Of a stretch of DNA of 64,000 nucleotides, positions 1-15,400 are shown piece by piece (position 1 is the first letter of the stretch; each line of letters begins with the position of its first letter). Source of the stretch: Doris montereyensis (lineage: Eukaryota > Mollusca > Gastropoda > Nudibranchia > Dorididae); the NCBI GenBank assembly GCA_037039925.1, contig JAXRKP010001174.1, positions 94,626 to 158,625 of the forward strand, written 5' to 3'. Made by a program: the position numbers and the translations under genes. The notes under the pieces were generated by a model. The model had not been told where the DNA came from. It was given only the letters and a program-made list of their open reading frames with translations, and did not search any database.

Positions 1-1460
1 TTATGAAATCTATAAACAGAATGATTATAATCATGATCTAACTTGATATTTTTATCAATGGCAATTACTTTCATTTCAAGGAATAAGTATTGTCACAAAA
101 TTTCAGTGACAGATGACAGCTGAAACAAAAATTAGCTAAACATTTTAACAGTGTGCTTGATGCAAAAATACAAAAGAAATGATTCAGTATTGACCCACAA
201 TGTAGAAATCAATCATAATATTAATATATATTTTCTTACTTTATACACTTACAACTTACACAGAATTCACAATCAGCAAATAAACGTACAAAAACCCCAG
301 CATTCTTTACTTCATCACAAAGACAAAATCAGATATACGTAAATATATATTACAACTAATTTCTTTCTTATTTTTCACACCTGAAAACAGTCACCCAAAA
401 CAAACAACATAGGCAAATTAACCCTGAAATGTGTAAATGTAATTAACACAGAAACATTCATTTCATTTCTTACTCAGAATAATACTATTTTGAAGAGGCC
501 AGAAAAAAAGGGGGAAAGATGAAAGGCCATTTGAAGTTATGAAAATGGAAATTTTGGAAAATCAGGTAATGTAAAAAAAGACCAAAAAAAAAAAAAACAA
601 CAACAGTTAAACAAAACTACAACAACAAACAAGGAACAAAGGTGGCAGGTCCAAAGAACAGCTTTGGAGAGCACACAAGGTTTACTGTCATAAAACATTT
701 GGAAAAGATATATTTGAATTCTATTATGAAAAAATAAAAAACAACATTGAACAAGACTGATTGATACAACAGACTCTTTAGAAGAGTGAAATTCATGATG
801 TCTTGAAAGAAGACTATTTATTATGAAAACATTTGCACCTTCTCCAGTTTCAGCAATCTTCTGACACCAAGCCCCTATAATTAACATAGACATCTATTCA
901 GAGGTAAACAGCATACCATCAAAAAGAAAATGTCAATTTGGTTGTCCTATATTATAATTTTGAATTATGAATTTTATCATATGAATATGATTTCTGGTAA
1001 AATAAGTGTTTTTGATACTAACGTCGCACTAGCTTGATCTTCCTTACTGAGAAAACAAGCGACTGTGATCCATGGCAAAAATGTGTAACTCTGAAATCGC
1101 AAACACAGCCCGCTTAAAATCACAAACCTCTTGCAGCAAATCAAATGTTTCTTAGCCATCTCAAGTTGATAGTGATGATTGACTTTAGCCGTTACATGAT
1201 GACATTGAGTTTTGCATTAGGATTGTGCCTATGTCTTTAAATTGATTTCGATTGTTTTCAAATTTATTTAGCCTACCTCATTTATGAGGCCAAAAATTGA
1301 TTGCCGAGTCTTAATATCAATATCATGAACTGAATTCACTCTAGGAAGAATTTCTGTGTTTTCTGTGACTAGATTGAGAATAACCCCTCCCAGGACATGA
1401 CAAAGAAAACAATGAAAACATCTCATTTCAAAATTCAACAACATTTAGAACTTATAATAA

Positions 1461-1466
1461 TTTATT
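1461..1466 (-). terminator. Candidate TADA2B poly(A) signal, left arm
   Basis: First AATAAA on the minus strand downstream of the stop codon, about 2.2 kb away. Mirrored at 63,104-63,109. Variant signals closer to the stop are possible. Confidence 0.25.
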
Positions 1467-2228
1467 ACGTTCCTTCAAAAGCATCATATGCAATGACCAT
1501 TTTACCATTGGCTTATCACTCACAATCACAATATTATATGCTTTCTAGAGAAGCAATGTTTAATTTAAATTTACATTCTTGCAACTCACAAGCAGATTTC
1601 ACAGTTGTTGAAATCAAGGAGGTAATCACAATTTGCACTGGACGCTCCCAACATGAAAAGAAAATAACTGAAAATTTTCTTGATATTAGAATGATATATT
1701 TTGAAAATATACATATGAAAGAAAAATAAATCTTATTTAATAGTATAAATTCAATCCCTTAAATTACAACATATCTACAAGACTGAGGATAAATCTTGAA
1801 AGGAAAGCATTGAAAATAAATAAATGCGTCACATGTACAAACAAATCAACAAAATGACATTCCTGTCTGGCTGCATATTATTATAAATAAATGTATGTAC
1901 ATTCATATGGAAATGGAAGGCAGACTGGAAAATTGTGGGAATTCTTTTTTTGACATTAGGCGGCATCACTTTATACAATGATAAAGGGACAACCGCGTGG
2001 AGTCCAGGGCAAAAGCAGTCTTTGAATGAGGGGACGAAAGTGGTTTGCCACTTTAAAGTAGGGTTTGAGGGATTAGGGGTGGAGTGTGAGGAAGGGTTCA
2101 ATTTTACATGGGTCAAGCATGTGTTGGAGAGATACCCTCAAATGAATAATAAGCTATTCTTGGTTGAGGGATGCTTTCCTTGGTTCTTTGATAAGTGCCA
2201 CAAATCAATTGGTACTAAGTGTGTGTGA

Positions 2229-2248
2229 TGGGGTGGGGTGGGGGGGGG
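2229..2248. repeat. G-rich tract, left arm
   Basis: GGGGTGGGGT followed by nine or so G; counterpart of the 41-base C run at 62,299-62,339. Confidence 0.9.
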
Positions 2249-3639
2249 TATTACATGAATAAATCCATAATTGCAAAATTACATCTTGGTACATTACAGG
2301 ATATATGGAACATTTCGGTGAGAATAGGGAAGCAAAATTCAATCATGAGCGTGGAGAATATCAACACAATGAATGCATGGTTTTGATCTTATCTGAGAAT
2401 GATATAAACATGAGAATGATGAGAAAAATTCACTTAAGAAAATCAAATTTCCAAGTGGGATGTTCATATGCTGTCAGGTAAAATTGCAGGACAACGCAAA
2501 ACGCAAGACATGGAATCCTAAGTTTAAGAAAATCCTGTCTCAATTTGTTTTAAAAAAACAAAACAAGAAACCAACAGACTTTGCAGATTTTGTTATAGCT
2601 AGAGAGAACTTGCCAATAAGTGAATGAGTAAACATACAGATGATTCTTGTTGAAAATGGCATTTCCTTACACCTTTTAAAGAAGGAATTAAAACAACGAA
2701 TGATGTAAGCCAGTAAGTACGATGAAAGATTCTTTATGGAAAATGTCAATGACAAACTTTAAGGCTTTTTTTGCAGAGTTCACAACACAGAAAAAGTGAC
2801 ATGATGGAAAACTTTAACATTTTTTTTGTCATACTATATCTCGTACTATGGCAGTCACCAGTTCATTGCATATGCACATATCTACCTCAGAGTCAAATGC
2901 ATCTTCAATTATCCTATGAAAAAAATAAAGCTGTTCCACACATAAGAAAAAAACCGTAACACTAGTTGATTCAGTTTCTTTGCATTAGGGTTCAATAATA
3001 CCGCTTTACTTCAGTACTAACCCAAATCCTAGATAACATGCTGTCTGGAATTTCAAAGTGTCTCGAATACAAAAATTATGCAGGGAAAAAAATTGTAGCC
3101 AAAGCAATATCCCTCAAATTATTTTAGAACAGCACGTAAATTGTGTGACTGTAACAAAAATTTAACGTGATATTTACCAATTTCAAAATCAATATAACAT
3201 TTATGAGATGGAAATTGTAACTAATAAATTCTTTTAAAAATTCTATTTTCATACTTTTGATAAGGTTCAACAATTTTGGTTCCCTTTTACTTTCTAGAAA
3301 TCAATTTAATTTATGTTGCTACATTTGCTCAGCTTCCACAGTACACTTCAAATCTGAAGAGAGAAAAAAAAAATAAGCACCAAACTAATTGCACTCATGC
3401 CCATTCCTCCAATTCATTCCAAAATCTTGTCTTTCACTTCCACACTACACATTTTAATTAAGACCAAACTGATTCTCCAAGTCTGAAAAATAAAAGGAGA
3501 GTTCACTCTAGATCTTTGGTCCACAAAACAAGTATTTGCAAGAGTCATGCACTCGTTATTACTTTCTTACAGTTTCTTTCTTATTTCCTGCTTTCCACTT
3601 ATACTTAAGGAGGCATTATGATATTTATAAAGCAACAGA

Positions 3640-3762
3640 TTATGCACTAATCCATAGATTGTCTTGCAAGAATCCTATTATTTTTCGTCTATGAGTTTTG
3701 TCCATTCCACCAGGGTACCTGAATTTTCCAGCATCTTTCCCATTGCACCTTTGTAGATAGTC
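3640..3762 (-). CDS. TADA2B: TADA2B exon 15, left arm (SWIRM C-terminus and stop)
   Basis: 123 bp, residues 406-445 plus stop. HRRKIIGFLQDNLWISA matches the KKRILNFLTESGWIS end of human TADA2B. Intact here; net 5 nt missing in the right copy. Confidence 0.94.
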   Translation of the reverse strand, partial: DYLQRCNGKDAGKFRYPGGMDKTHRRKIIGFLQDNLWISA

Positions 3763-6280
3763 CTGTGAAGACAAACAAAAATGTATTTCATCAATTCAAA
3801 CTGTAAGGCAAGGGCCAGCTCAAAAAAGTAGAGGAAACTTAAGTGCACAACAAAATAAAAAATATCAGGCACATCAGTGTATTTTTTTAGTTTTTTTTGA
3901 AATTCTTGATCTACAAGGGATGAACAGGAGTTAAAAATTAAAAATATTGCCAAAAACCGTTTTTCTCTTTAACCTGTATATAATTTAAAATCTTTTAAGT
4001 TGTATGATTCCCACATAAATTGTTTTAGAGATGAATAAGCATCATGAATTTTGGAAAGAGTAGTCTTGAAAAACTGCAAGCAATGTAATCATAACAGAAT
4101 GTGCATCTTCTGGCAACTTTTTTTTTATTCATAAGCAAAGTTGGTTTCACCTAAATCAAATGTGAAGACAGTACTTTCATATGGAGCAGAAATTTGGATA
4201 ATTAACAAAACGATAGCAAAAAAACAACGTAAACAAATGTCTAAGGAACATATTGGGATCCATGGGCCAGACATAATTAACAATGTTGGGCTGGGGCACA
4301 CAACAGGGGAGGAGGCTATTGAAAGAGAAAAGGAAACAGTCTTGGGTGGGGAATACATTGGTAACACTGCAGAAAAGCATCACAGAACACAGCAGAAAAG
4401 CATCCGTTGGAACCCATAGAATAAAAGAAAGAGGGATCAACCTAGAGACACATGGAGACAAGCGATGGAGACAGATTAGAAGTTAAGGGTTTTTTTGGCA
4501 AAAATTAAAATGTTTCTACATTAGCTAACAAATTTTACTTGCAGGCTCATAATTTCATACATGTACATCATTTTAATTTCATACTGTCTTAAAAAAACTT
4601 ACTTTGATTATGCAAGTCTTGATGGTAATGTAATTTGCTGGAGACATACCCATAGAGTTACACAGCTGTACAAAAGATTATAAAAAAGGAAACAGTTACA
4701 TTTTTTGTAATAACGCCTGAAACAAAAATTATCTCCACAATCACTATACTACTTTTAAACATCATTTACCTTTAGGAACTTTGAAAAGAAATTGATTAAT
4801 TATTACTATTATGTAAAATAGTGTAATAGGTGAAACTATCAAATTTTAGCAGTGCTGCGGCATATCAGTTCTAAGAGCTCCATTGCTTTAGCAGTGCTGC
4901 AGCATATTGGCTTCTAAAAGCTCCATAGCTTTAGCAGTGCTAAGGCACATAGGCTTCTAAGAGCTCCATCGCTTTAGCAGTGCTGCAGCATATCGGCTTA
5001 TTAGAGCCCCATGGCTTCATCAGTGCTGCAGCATATCAGCTTCTAAGAGCTCCATCGCTTTAGCAGTGCTGCGGCATATCAGTTCCTAAGAGCTCCATCA
5101 CTTTAGCAGTGCTACAGCATATCGGCTTCTAAGAGTCTATCCCTTTAGCAGTGCTACGGCACATAGGCTTCTAAGAGTTCCATCGCTGTAGCAGTGCTAC
5201 AGCACAAATGCTTCTAAGAGCTAAATCTCTTTAGCAGTGTTGTGGTATAGGCTTCTAAGAGCTCCATCGCTGTGCTACGGCACAAATGCTTCTAAGAGCT
5301 AAATCTCTTTCGCAGTGCAATGGCAAATAGGCTTCTAAGAGCTCCATCGCTTTAGCAGTGCTATGGCACATAAGCTTCTAAGAGCTCCATCGTTGTAGCA
5401 GTGCTACGGCACAAATGCTTTAGCAGTGCTATGGTATATAGGCTTCTAAGAGCTCCATCACTTTAGCAATGCTACGGTATATACGCTTCTATGAGCTCCA
5501 TCCAGGGATAGGGACAAGCTCTGAAAAAAAAAACCTGAACTTTATCGCCCAATCCAATAAAAGAAAACAACCCAAGAACAGACGAAAACAAGTGAATCAT
5601 CTCTTCTTTTCATTTATCTTCATTTCTTTACATTCAAACCCATCTCTTCTCACCAAACATTCTTCATCCTCTTTTATCACAGTCACTAATTTCCATAATA
5701 TTTTTCATGTTTTCTTACTCACTTTCTTCCAAGGCATTTTACTTTGCAGTCACTTTACTTCCCTCCAGAACATTTTACTACAATTACAATATTCCAAAGG
5801 GCGTGGACGTCAGTTGGACTTGTTTGTTTGTTTTTATTGAAGTTTACCCCCTCTAACATACACATTGATCTCAGGTGAAAGTAAACAGCAAGATTAAAGA
5901 TTAGGTAAAAGAGGAAAAGGAAAGATGAAGAACCTACCAGTAGCCCCCGTTATCCACCCTCGTTGGAATTGAGACTGGATATTAAAAGAAAAACTCAAAT
6001 CAAAGTAGCTTCACTTCATTAATACAAGTCAAGCCCGAAACTTTCTACCAAGCATATGTGACTAGCCTTAAAGTAATAACATGCGACCGTGAAAAGAAAA
6101 CAAAAATCAATACTCGTGTAGTATAGTAGCCCACGAGTAGTATTGTATGTAGCGTAATATTAACACAATATTACAGGCGCCTGCGTTGATCAGGATGCTG
6201 TATAGCAATCTTGCATTGTAGACCCTATGTGAGTTTGTATTTATATCATGTGTGTGTGTGTGTGTAGAGAGAGAGAGTGT

Positions 6281-6340
<60 letters not shown>

Positions 6341-6355
6341 GGAGAGGGAGAGGGA

Positions 6356-6433
<78 letters not shown>

Positions 6434-9400
6434 GTGTCTTTCTTATAAGCACGGAGCAGAAGTGTCCTGCCTGTATGGGCTTTAAACAACCGATTTGAAA
6501 AAAGGCAAAACCAATCGTAAAATAGTAAATGAAGCATAATTCTAGAAAACCAACAACAAAAAAGCGCATGATTAAACTTGAAATCTTGAATGTTAAAGGT
6601 ATGTAGATGTACTACTCCTACTACCGGTGCCACTACTACTATTACGAGGCTTACCACACCAGTATTACTAATTTTACTCTCTCTCTCTCCTTCCTTTTCC
6701 CTCTGTCTCTGCCTCATTAAACGGCGATAAATGATAGCACAATGACTCTCTCTCTCTGTTTGGGACTGGGACATCCGACCTAATTAGACTTAGATACTAT
6801 GCTTTCCTGACGGCTGGTATTTGTGCGTGTATAAAAATGAGAGAAAAACACGGAGGAACTCCTCTGTACCAAAAAAACACGGAAATTCCCATCCCTGTCC
6901 CATACGGGTTACGACAATGGCCGATGGCTATTCAGCCAATGACATTAGAATAGGCCTGCAGGCAACAGGTAAGATGTCGGTCCTGTGGAAACGGTGTCGG
7001 CTTAGGCCTTGCCTGCGAGAACGACCGGTGACGTGTCATTTCCCCCTGAAACATCGACTCCCTTGCGGCCCTTTAAACAATCTCGGAAGTCTCATCTGAA
7101 AATCTTTAAAAATGTCGGAAGTCTCATCTGAAAATCCTGGAGGTCCTTTCGATGAGTAAAAAAAACCCCGGAAATCAGGAAAACCGGAAAATCCCCCACT
7201 TTAGCAGTGCTACGGTATATAGGCTTCTAAGAGCCCCATCTCTTTAACGGTACTACGGCAGCTTCTAAGAGCTCCATCACTTTAACGGTGCTATGGTTTA
7301 TAGGCTTCTACCAGCTCCATCACTTTAGTGTTGCTACCGTATATAGGCTTCTAAGAGCTCCATCACGTTGGCTGTACTAGTCTATCTGCTTCTAAGAGAT
7401 TCATCACTTTAGCAATATTACGATCTCATTCAATTCAATATACTTTATTGTCCAAGTGTAAACATTTTCGTGATTGACAAAAGGACATGCAATAATAGAT
7501 ATAATAGATACTATATGTTATTAAAAACTATCATTAATTCATCTTCATAATTTTAATATCATTATTTACTTTGTTCCTTCATTATTCCATTCATTCGTAC
7601 ACATGTCGAATAAATGTTTGTTAGAATAATATATATCGGATGCCAACAAAAAAGACACGTCTCAAAACCTAGAGGCTTAATAAACAATTATCATTCGACA
7701 GTTTTCAATTTCCCTTCACACTTAATTAGAATAACTTTATTTCTATCATGTGTAAATATGACAAAATGTGTGAGTGTGTGAATGTTAAAATATACAATAT
7801 CAAGGCAATAAACAAATCTCAAGCCATAGCGAAGGAGATGTGATGAGGCGATCTTTGGTGCCCAACTGTTTTAACAGCTATTCTACCTGTTAGATTTTAA
7901 CGTGAATCCTTATGTGCGATCAATTTTGCACTCAGTACACTTGTATGGAATATGCTCCCAAGTGTCGTCTGCTAGATTTAGTGGTTTATCAACAGCCAAC
8001 ACCACAAGTTGTCATGTTCCTTCATTGAATGTTTTAGGATACAAATGTTCTGTGTTCTTCATGATGGTGATCAACAGGACAGACAATTGACTATGAGTAC
8101 AACCCACACAACATTCGTGCTGATATTGCATTAGAACACCTGTCTTTAGATGAATACTATTTGCATGCATACTTTTCGATGGATTTTTTAGAAACTTTTA
8201 AACACTGACCATAATTAAATGCACTATCAGACTGAAAGAAAGTTAAAATTATATAAATAGTTAAAAATTTATTGGCCTTCAAAGTTTGAGACTTTTTTTC
8301 CTGGTCCACCTGATATATAGGCTGCTTTAAAAGAAAGTATAGAAAAGTATATAACATAGATCTAGACTTATAGTAAAGTATACGGTATAAAATATATCAT
8401 ATTTTTAAGTTATAAGCTTAACTCTTGACACGATCCTTTCATTCTTATAGCTTGGTACTCTTTTACACCAGAGGAATTCATTGAAACTTACCCTGTTCAC
8501 CATTGCGGTGATCTCAGGGTGAGTTTAGGAAACAGCCAGATGAAAGAATGAAAGGAAAGAAGTAGGACCTACCAGTAGCCCTGCCAACCGCTTGCCTTTT
8601 TTACACCTGAAGGAACTACTTCTTGCCTACTTATGTCCTGGTGATTATGAGCTCACGACACTACCAATTTTGCAACGCCTCAAATGATAAAGGTTCCAGG
8701 GGCAAATTTCAAATGTCCATGTAGGAATGAGGATAAAATAAGACATAACAAATGTGTTCCCTTAAAGGATACTTACCTTTTTTCATTCTCAGATATCAAT
8801 TCAAAGCCCGGCATGTTTGAGTTTACTTCCCTTCGAGGCTCCATATTTGGTTTCTCATCTTTTTCTCCGTTTTCTCCTGAAGATGTATCCATTTTTTCTA
8901 ACTTTCCTCTGAAAACAGAAGGCCAAGTGATTGATTGTTTTTAAACATGGTTCCATTTTCCTCAGTGTAAATGAATTAAGAGCAAACCGCAAGATCAGAA
9001 AGAGATGAACAAGAAAAACAAGAAAAAAGTAGAATTTACAAATGGCATCTGCCAAAATGGCAACACCCACCATAAAACTTTATGAACAATGCAACTGTCA
9101 AGTTGAAAAGCAATAACATTTCTAATGTGGAGCATGAAAAAATGTTAAAAATATAGAAAAAGCAGCCTCTGGTATCTTTTTGTTAATTTAATTAACAAAA
9201 AGATACCAGAGGCTGCTTTTTCTATAACAAAAATTAAATAGAATTAGATCTAGAATCTAGATCTATTTCTAGACTAGAAATAGAGAATTTACCCCAAATT
9301 TCAACACAATCAAATAATCTGAAATCAGAGAAAATCTGAAAGATTTACATCCCTGTAATTAGCTCACCCAAATGTACAGTGTAAAATTGAAAAGATGAAA

Positions 9401-12400
9401 ACACATTGACTGTGTCGGATCTGTTGTCTTTGTTTCTATGCAGTTTTCAATCTTACTTCCATTTCATCCATAAAGTACACATTAGGACATCATTGTATGT
9501 ACTGAAATTAAATCAGTCCATGAAGTAGTATCAAACTGTGTATGATACAGTAGTAGTGGTTAAGAAAATGCTCTTTCGGAGACTGGGCTGGTAAGTGGAC
9601 AGAAATTAAAATAGACAATGGTGATCCATTTCTCTGACAAGCCACAGTAAATCAATGAAAGTTTCCTCATTCCCCAACACCACACTGGTTGGACACGAAT
9701 TTGTTATTTAATTGACAAATGACAATGATTAATTTCATTAGTTTTCATAACGTACGTTAAGCAATGACGAACTTAGACCATTCTTCGTTTTTGCCCGCAC
9801 AAATCATTGTACTCCATGATGTTGCACTCTCTGACAGGTAGAGTAAGATTCTCTGTTAACGGCCTTATTTACTATGTAAGATGATGACCAATGTTTTCTT
9901 AGCCCAAGTGGATGACATTGGCACCTTATTACAACTGAGTGTCATTGTTTGATCATTGTACACATCTGGTTTGATTAGAATGAGGCAGACCGTGATGTTA
10001 TGTGTTATGTTCTTAGATTGCTAGCACTATATTTGAATATGCTTTCAATTTCATCCTTCTCTATTAGTTGACTTCATGGGGGTTCCCTTTCAACTAGCCA
10101 ATAATTCAGCAAACAGGGAGAGAGTGATTCATCCTCAGCAATGTAATTATCAACAAGATGAGCATATGAGAGAAGAGACCGCAGAAATAACACTGCGGCA
10201 GAAAGTGATAATTCAAACTATTGTAATTCAAACGCGTGACAGAAAGTGATAATTCAAACTATCATACAGTGGCAGAAAGTGATAATTCAAACTATCATAC
10301 CGTGGCAGAAAGTGATAATTCAAACTATCATACCGTGACAGAAAGTGATAATTCAAACTATCATATCCTGACAGAAAGTGATAATTCAAACTATCATACA
10401 GTGACAGAAAGTGATAATTCAAACTATCATCCTGACAGAAAGTGATAATTCAAAACTATCAGCAGAAAGTGATAATTCAAACTATCAGTGACCGTGAGAA
10501 AGTGATAATCAAACTATCAAACAGAAAGTGATAATTCAAACTATCGTACAGTGACAGAAAGTGATAATTCAAACTATCATATCCTGACAGAAAGTGATAA
10601 TTCAATCTATCATATCCTGACAGAAAGTGATAATTTAAACTATCATATCCTGACAGAAAGTGATAATTTAAACTATCATACCGTGGCAGAAAGTGAAAAT
10701 TCAAACTATCATATCCTGACAGAAAGTGATAATTCAAACTATCATATCCTGACAGAAAGTGATAATTCAAACCATCGTACAGTGACAGAAAGTGATAATT
10801 CAAACTATCATACCGTGGCAGAAAGTGATAATTCAAACTATCATACCGTGGCAGAAAGCGATAATTCAAACTATCATACTGTGGCAGAAAGTGATAATTC
10901 AAACTATCATATCCTGACAGAAAGTGATAATTCAATCTATCATATCCTGACAGAAAGTGATAATTTAAACTATCATATCCTGACAGAAAGTGATAATTTA
11001 AACTATCATACCGTGGCAGAAAGTGAAAATTCAAACTATCATATCCTGACAGAAAGTGATAATTCAAACTATCATATCCTGACAGAAAGTGATAATTCAA
11101 ACCATCGTACAGTGACAGAAAGTGATAATTCAAACTATCATACCGTGGCAGAAAGTGATAATTCAAACTATCATACCGTGGCAGAAAGCGATAATTCAAA
11201 CAATCATACTGTGGCAGAAAGCGATAATTCAAACTATCATACTGTGGCACAAAGTGATAATTCAAACTATCATACTGTAGCAGAAAGCGATAATTCAAAC
11301 TATCATACCGTGGCACAAAGTGATAATTCAAACTATCATACCGTGGCAGAAAGCGATTATTCAAACTATCATACTGTGGCACAAAGTGATAATTCAAACT
11401 ATCATATTGTGGCACAAAGTGATAATTCAAACTATCATACCGTGGCACAAAGTGATAATTCAAACTATCTGGGATTAATCGTACTTACTCTGCTTTTTTT
11501 GAGACCTGAGAGTTCCTCTTTGGAGGTGAAGACATCGCCTACATAAGTGAACACAAAGGAGATAAAAAATAAACAATTGAGAACAATCTAATATACAGTA
11601 AGGATGATATATATTATATGTATACACCAATTTTTAACAGTGAGATTGGTGTACAAGATATATCTTAATATATGAGTTTTTTAAAATAAATAAATGAGAC
11701 TAGCATTCAGCAATCACAATGTTCTAATATTCCTTACATATTTGTCTACATAAATAACAATTGACTACATTTATTTTTGTTTGTCTGTTTCAACATCGAC
11801 CTCCAAATAATCATACATAACAAGGAAAATATTTGTAAAAGTTTAAAGAATTTAGATTGCCCTCCATTCTAATACCACAGGAACAAATGTGGTATTGATG
11901 TCTTTACTTAATGTCAACACATACAGTATTAAATATCTAGCAAAACTACTTAAAATCATTCATGATCTTTCTCCTTAATGTCATCATAAACAGCATTAAA
12001 TATCTAGCAAAAATACTAAAAATCATTCATGATCTTTCCTTAATGTCATCATATACAGCATTAAATATCTAGCAAAGATACTAAAAATCATTCATGATCT
12101 TTCTCCTTAATGTCATCATATAACAGCATTAAATATCTAGCAAAAATACTAAAAATCATTGATGATGTTTCTCCTTAATGTCATCATATACAGCATTAAA
12201 TATGTAGCAAAAATACTAAAAATCATTGATGATGTTTTTCCTTAATGTCATCATATATAGCGTTAAATATGTAGCAAAAACTTTTTAAATCATTGATAAT
12301 TATCATGATATACAACATTCAACATTTGAAAACAATGAAAGGAACTATAAATCCCATAATTAATTCATCACTAAAAGCATGCAAATAAATCAAAACAAAA

Positions 12401-15400
12401 AATGTCCACCCCATGTGCCTTTTCCACCACAAAAACAAACAAAAAAACGATTAAGAGACCCAACACCACAAATCCAGGATCACAATAGAATTGAAATCAA
12501 AATAAAATTGCAAGGGGTTATCCTAAAATAATAAAAAAAAACATGATAACTTTCTCCGAAACAACAAAAAGACTACCTGCTAAAACAATACTTAGGGATA
12601 AATTAAACATCTACATTGAGTATTGAGAAGGGGCATAAAATGAAATTATTTATGACAATCTACTGGTCTAAATTACTCCAAAATTAAGAAACAAGTAACT
12701 ATAACCTAATAAGTAATATGTTCAGCGTGATTGTAAAAACAAAAAGTTAATAGCATTTAACCTGATTTTCTATGTAGTGTAAATCAATCCATTTCATCAC
12801 CTTTGTTCTATCCTATTACTATAAGTATTTGAAAAGAGATAATAGTCAGTCTATTTTGAAGAGTCCAATCAATGCTTTCACTTGAAATCAAAAGTTTAAA
12901 GTGGTCACAAACTCTTGTCTTAGTTACTCGTAGAACCTTGACTTGGACCGACACCCCAGCTGAGTATTACACCTAAAATCCCTCATATGAATTACAGGAG
13001 AATCTTTCAAGACATAATTCATTGCTTCTACCTAGATCCACCTCTTCACCCAATCTTTATTAAATTTTTATCAACTACACCTACACTCTTGGGATAATAG
13101 AGACAGTAAAGTTGACACTGTGTGTGTGCACCAACACTTTTTTATGTTGTTATAACAAGCGATGATGTGGAGAAAAGAAATGATTACACCTTGTCCTGTT
13201 TTTTCAAGTCTGCTGCAGGGGAGATATGTTTCATGGTCTACACAGTTTAGTGGAACATTAAGACTAAGGCACTTGAAAGTCTATAATGGAAATGGCTGAT
13301 GTATAGGAATAAGTTTTCTCTTTATTAAGATTCAGGACTTATACTTATAGCACTAAATAATCTAGGAAGGTTTATCTTTCAAAATTCTAAAAGCATCTAT
13401 CATCAACGTCATTGTGTCTTCATTTAAAAATGACCTTCAGGTTCATATATTTATTTGACCACTCAAACAATATTATCATGCTTTAAAACTTTTCCTGGAA
13501 GTTTTTAAGTGTGGAAGCAAGAATCCAAATGTGTTTTAACAGCCTAGAGAAAGTTTGGAGTCAGTGATGACTTGAAGTTTAAGAAGCTTCCTGAAGTAAA
13601 AATTAAAAGAAGGAGATTCTATGACATTTTAGACAAAAATTTTGTTCTCGGAGATGTTTAGAGTTTCTAGAGTGCTAAGTACACAAAATTTGTAGGTCCT
13701 GTGGTATTGATTTTCAAAACAGTTCTCAAGGCATACGAAAGATTTTTTCATTTCTGTTTTCAATAGAGAAAAACTCCTACAAATCTTCATTTTAACAAAT
13801 CCTGTAGGCCAATCTAAAACAAAATAAATAAAAAATTCTTTGCCTTAATTCTCATTCTAGCCTTTACTTTTGATACAAAACATTGATAAACAGACTGGTT
13901 AGCTAAATAAATAAGTCAGGTTTATAATAATCTTATGTTTATCAAAATCCTCAAATCTCTTATCAAATTCAAACTGGCATTCTTGACTGCCAGGAAATTG
14001 TGTCTAAGGGATTGTTTTCTTATTGTGTTTTTAGTTTTTTAAATCTCGATGACTGCAATTTAAAATGGAAACAAAATAATGGGCTTGTAAGAAGGATCAA
14101 TGCACAAGATACATAAGGGTATTATCAAAAGGGGACAAATTGACTTATGAGACAGAAAGGCAAGAGAGAAAAAAGAAACCTAGTTGTCTTAAAAGTACAG
14201 TGGTCTCCGCCAAAAAAAAACATTTTTACGTATTATGGATTTTTTCTTCTCAATTATCATGTATAAGAGGTCAGTTTGAAAATCTTCAATCTGGCTATAA
14301 GAGACCAGTTTTTCTTTCATCGGAAGGCCACATGGTCTGCTAAACTCAATTCAATAAAACAAAAATTAAATTCAGATCGACAATGCCATGCTTCTGATAT
14401 GAAATATGTCATTGTAGATGTACGTTGTGTTGCAGGCCTAGAAAATGTTAGAATGTCTGCAAGCTGCTCCAATTCAGTGTCAAACTCTTTGATGTTACAT
14501 CAGACATCCACCAGATGAACGAGACGACTGACATCGTCTAAGGTCCGCATTGACAGGCGGCACTTGCAAAGCAGTCATCGGCATTGGAACATCTTGACCA
14601 GATCAAAGACACTGCTATAACTGACGCAAACGTCTTTGATCTCTCTGCCAGCAGGTCAGATTAGGATACGAAATGCCTCCATGAAGCAAATAGTCTTTTG
14701 TAGACTCAATAAGGCAGTCAAATTTTTCTATCAGAGGTGTTTTGTCCGGCCATATCACTATTTTCTCCAAGGTGTGTAGCGGACACTGTTGGAGAATATG
14801 TTCAGTGTTCTGTTTGGGCGCTCTACACTTACACCCTTCTAATTCCTTTACTTTTCAGACAGTGATACATATGTTGATGGAGACGGTTGTGCCGCCCACA
14901 ACAGTCTGAATAATGTGACCTGGAACTTTCTGCCAAGTTGGTGAATGGGATATTTGGGGTTATGGCTATGGTGTTTCTCTTCCCATTGATTGCGGACAAC
15001 TGCCTAGATAATTGTCTTCTCTTCCTCAAAGGTCAATGGTAGAATCTCCTAAGGCATACTCAAACCTTTTTTTTACAAGCTCATATGCACAGACATTTCC
15101 ATCAACCTGGTGGTGTCCAAGGATTCATTGTAGTATGGACTGATGCAAACTAGAAGCATGTTTTCACTGATAGAGGACTGATGATGATCTGGATTAAAAC
15201 TGAACGAGGCCTTATTGTTAGATGCAACAGCTAACTAGTGTTCCATTCAATAGGAAAAGAGAAGAGGAATCAAATGTTCGAGAAATATACACAACTTTGT
15301 TCTTCCTAATATTTTTTATACACCCTCCTCTCTCTTGTTTTCAGTCTAAGCTCTAGGCTTAAAGGTTTGACCAATAAATGTTGCGTAATGAATCAGGGTG

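Larger units (their letters stand above)
1..3639. other. TADA2B 3' flank, left arm
   Basis: AT-rich sequence probably including a long 3' UTR. Several 60-110 codon frames (537-893, 977-1,159, 1,397-1,729) are open but lack family similarity or coding signature; I treat them as chance. Positions 1-566 have no partner inside the window. Confidence 0.5.
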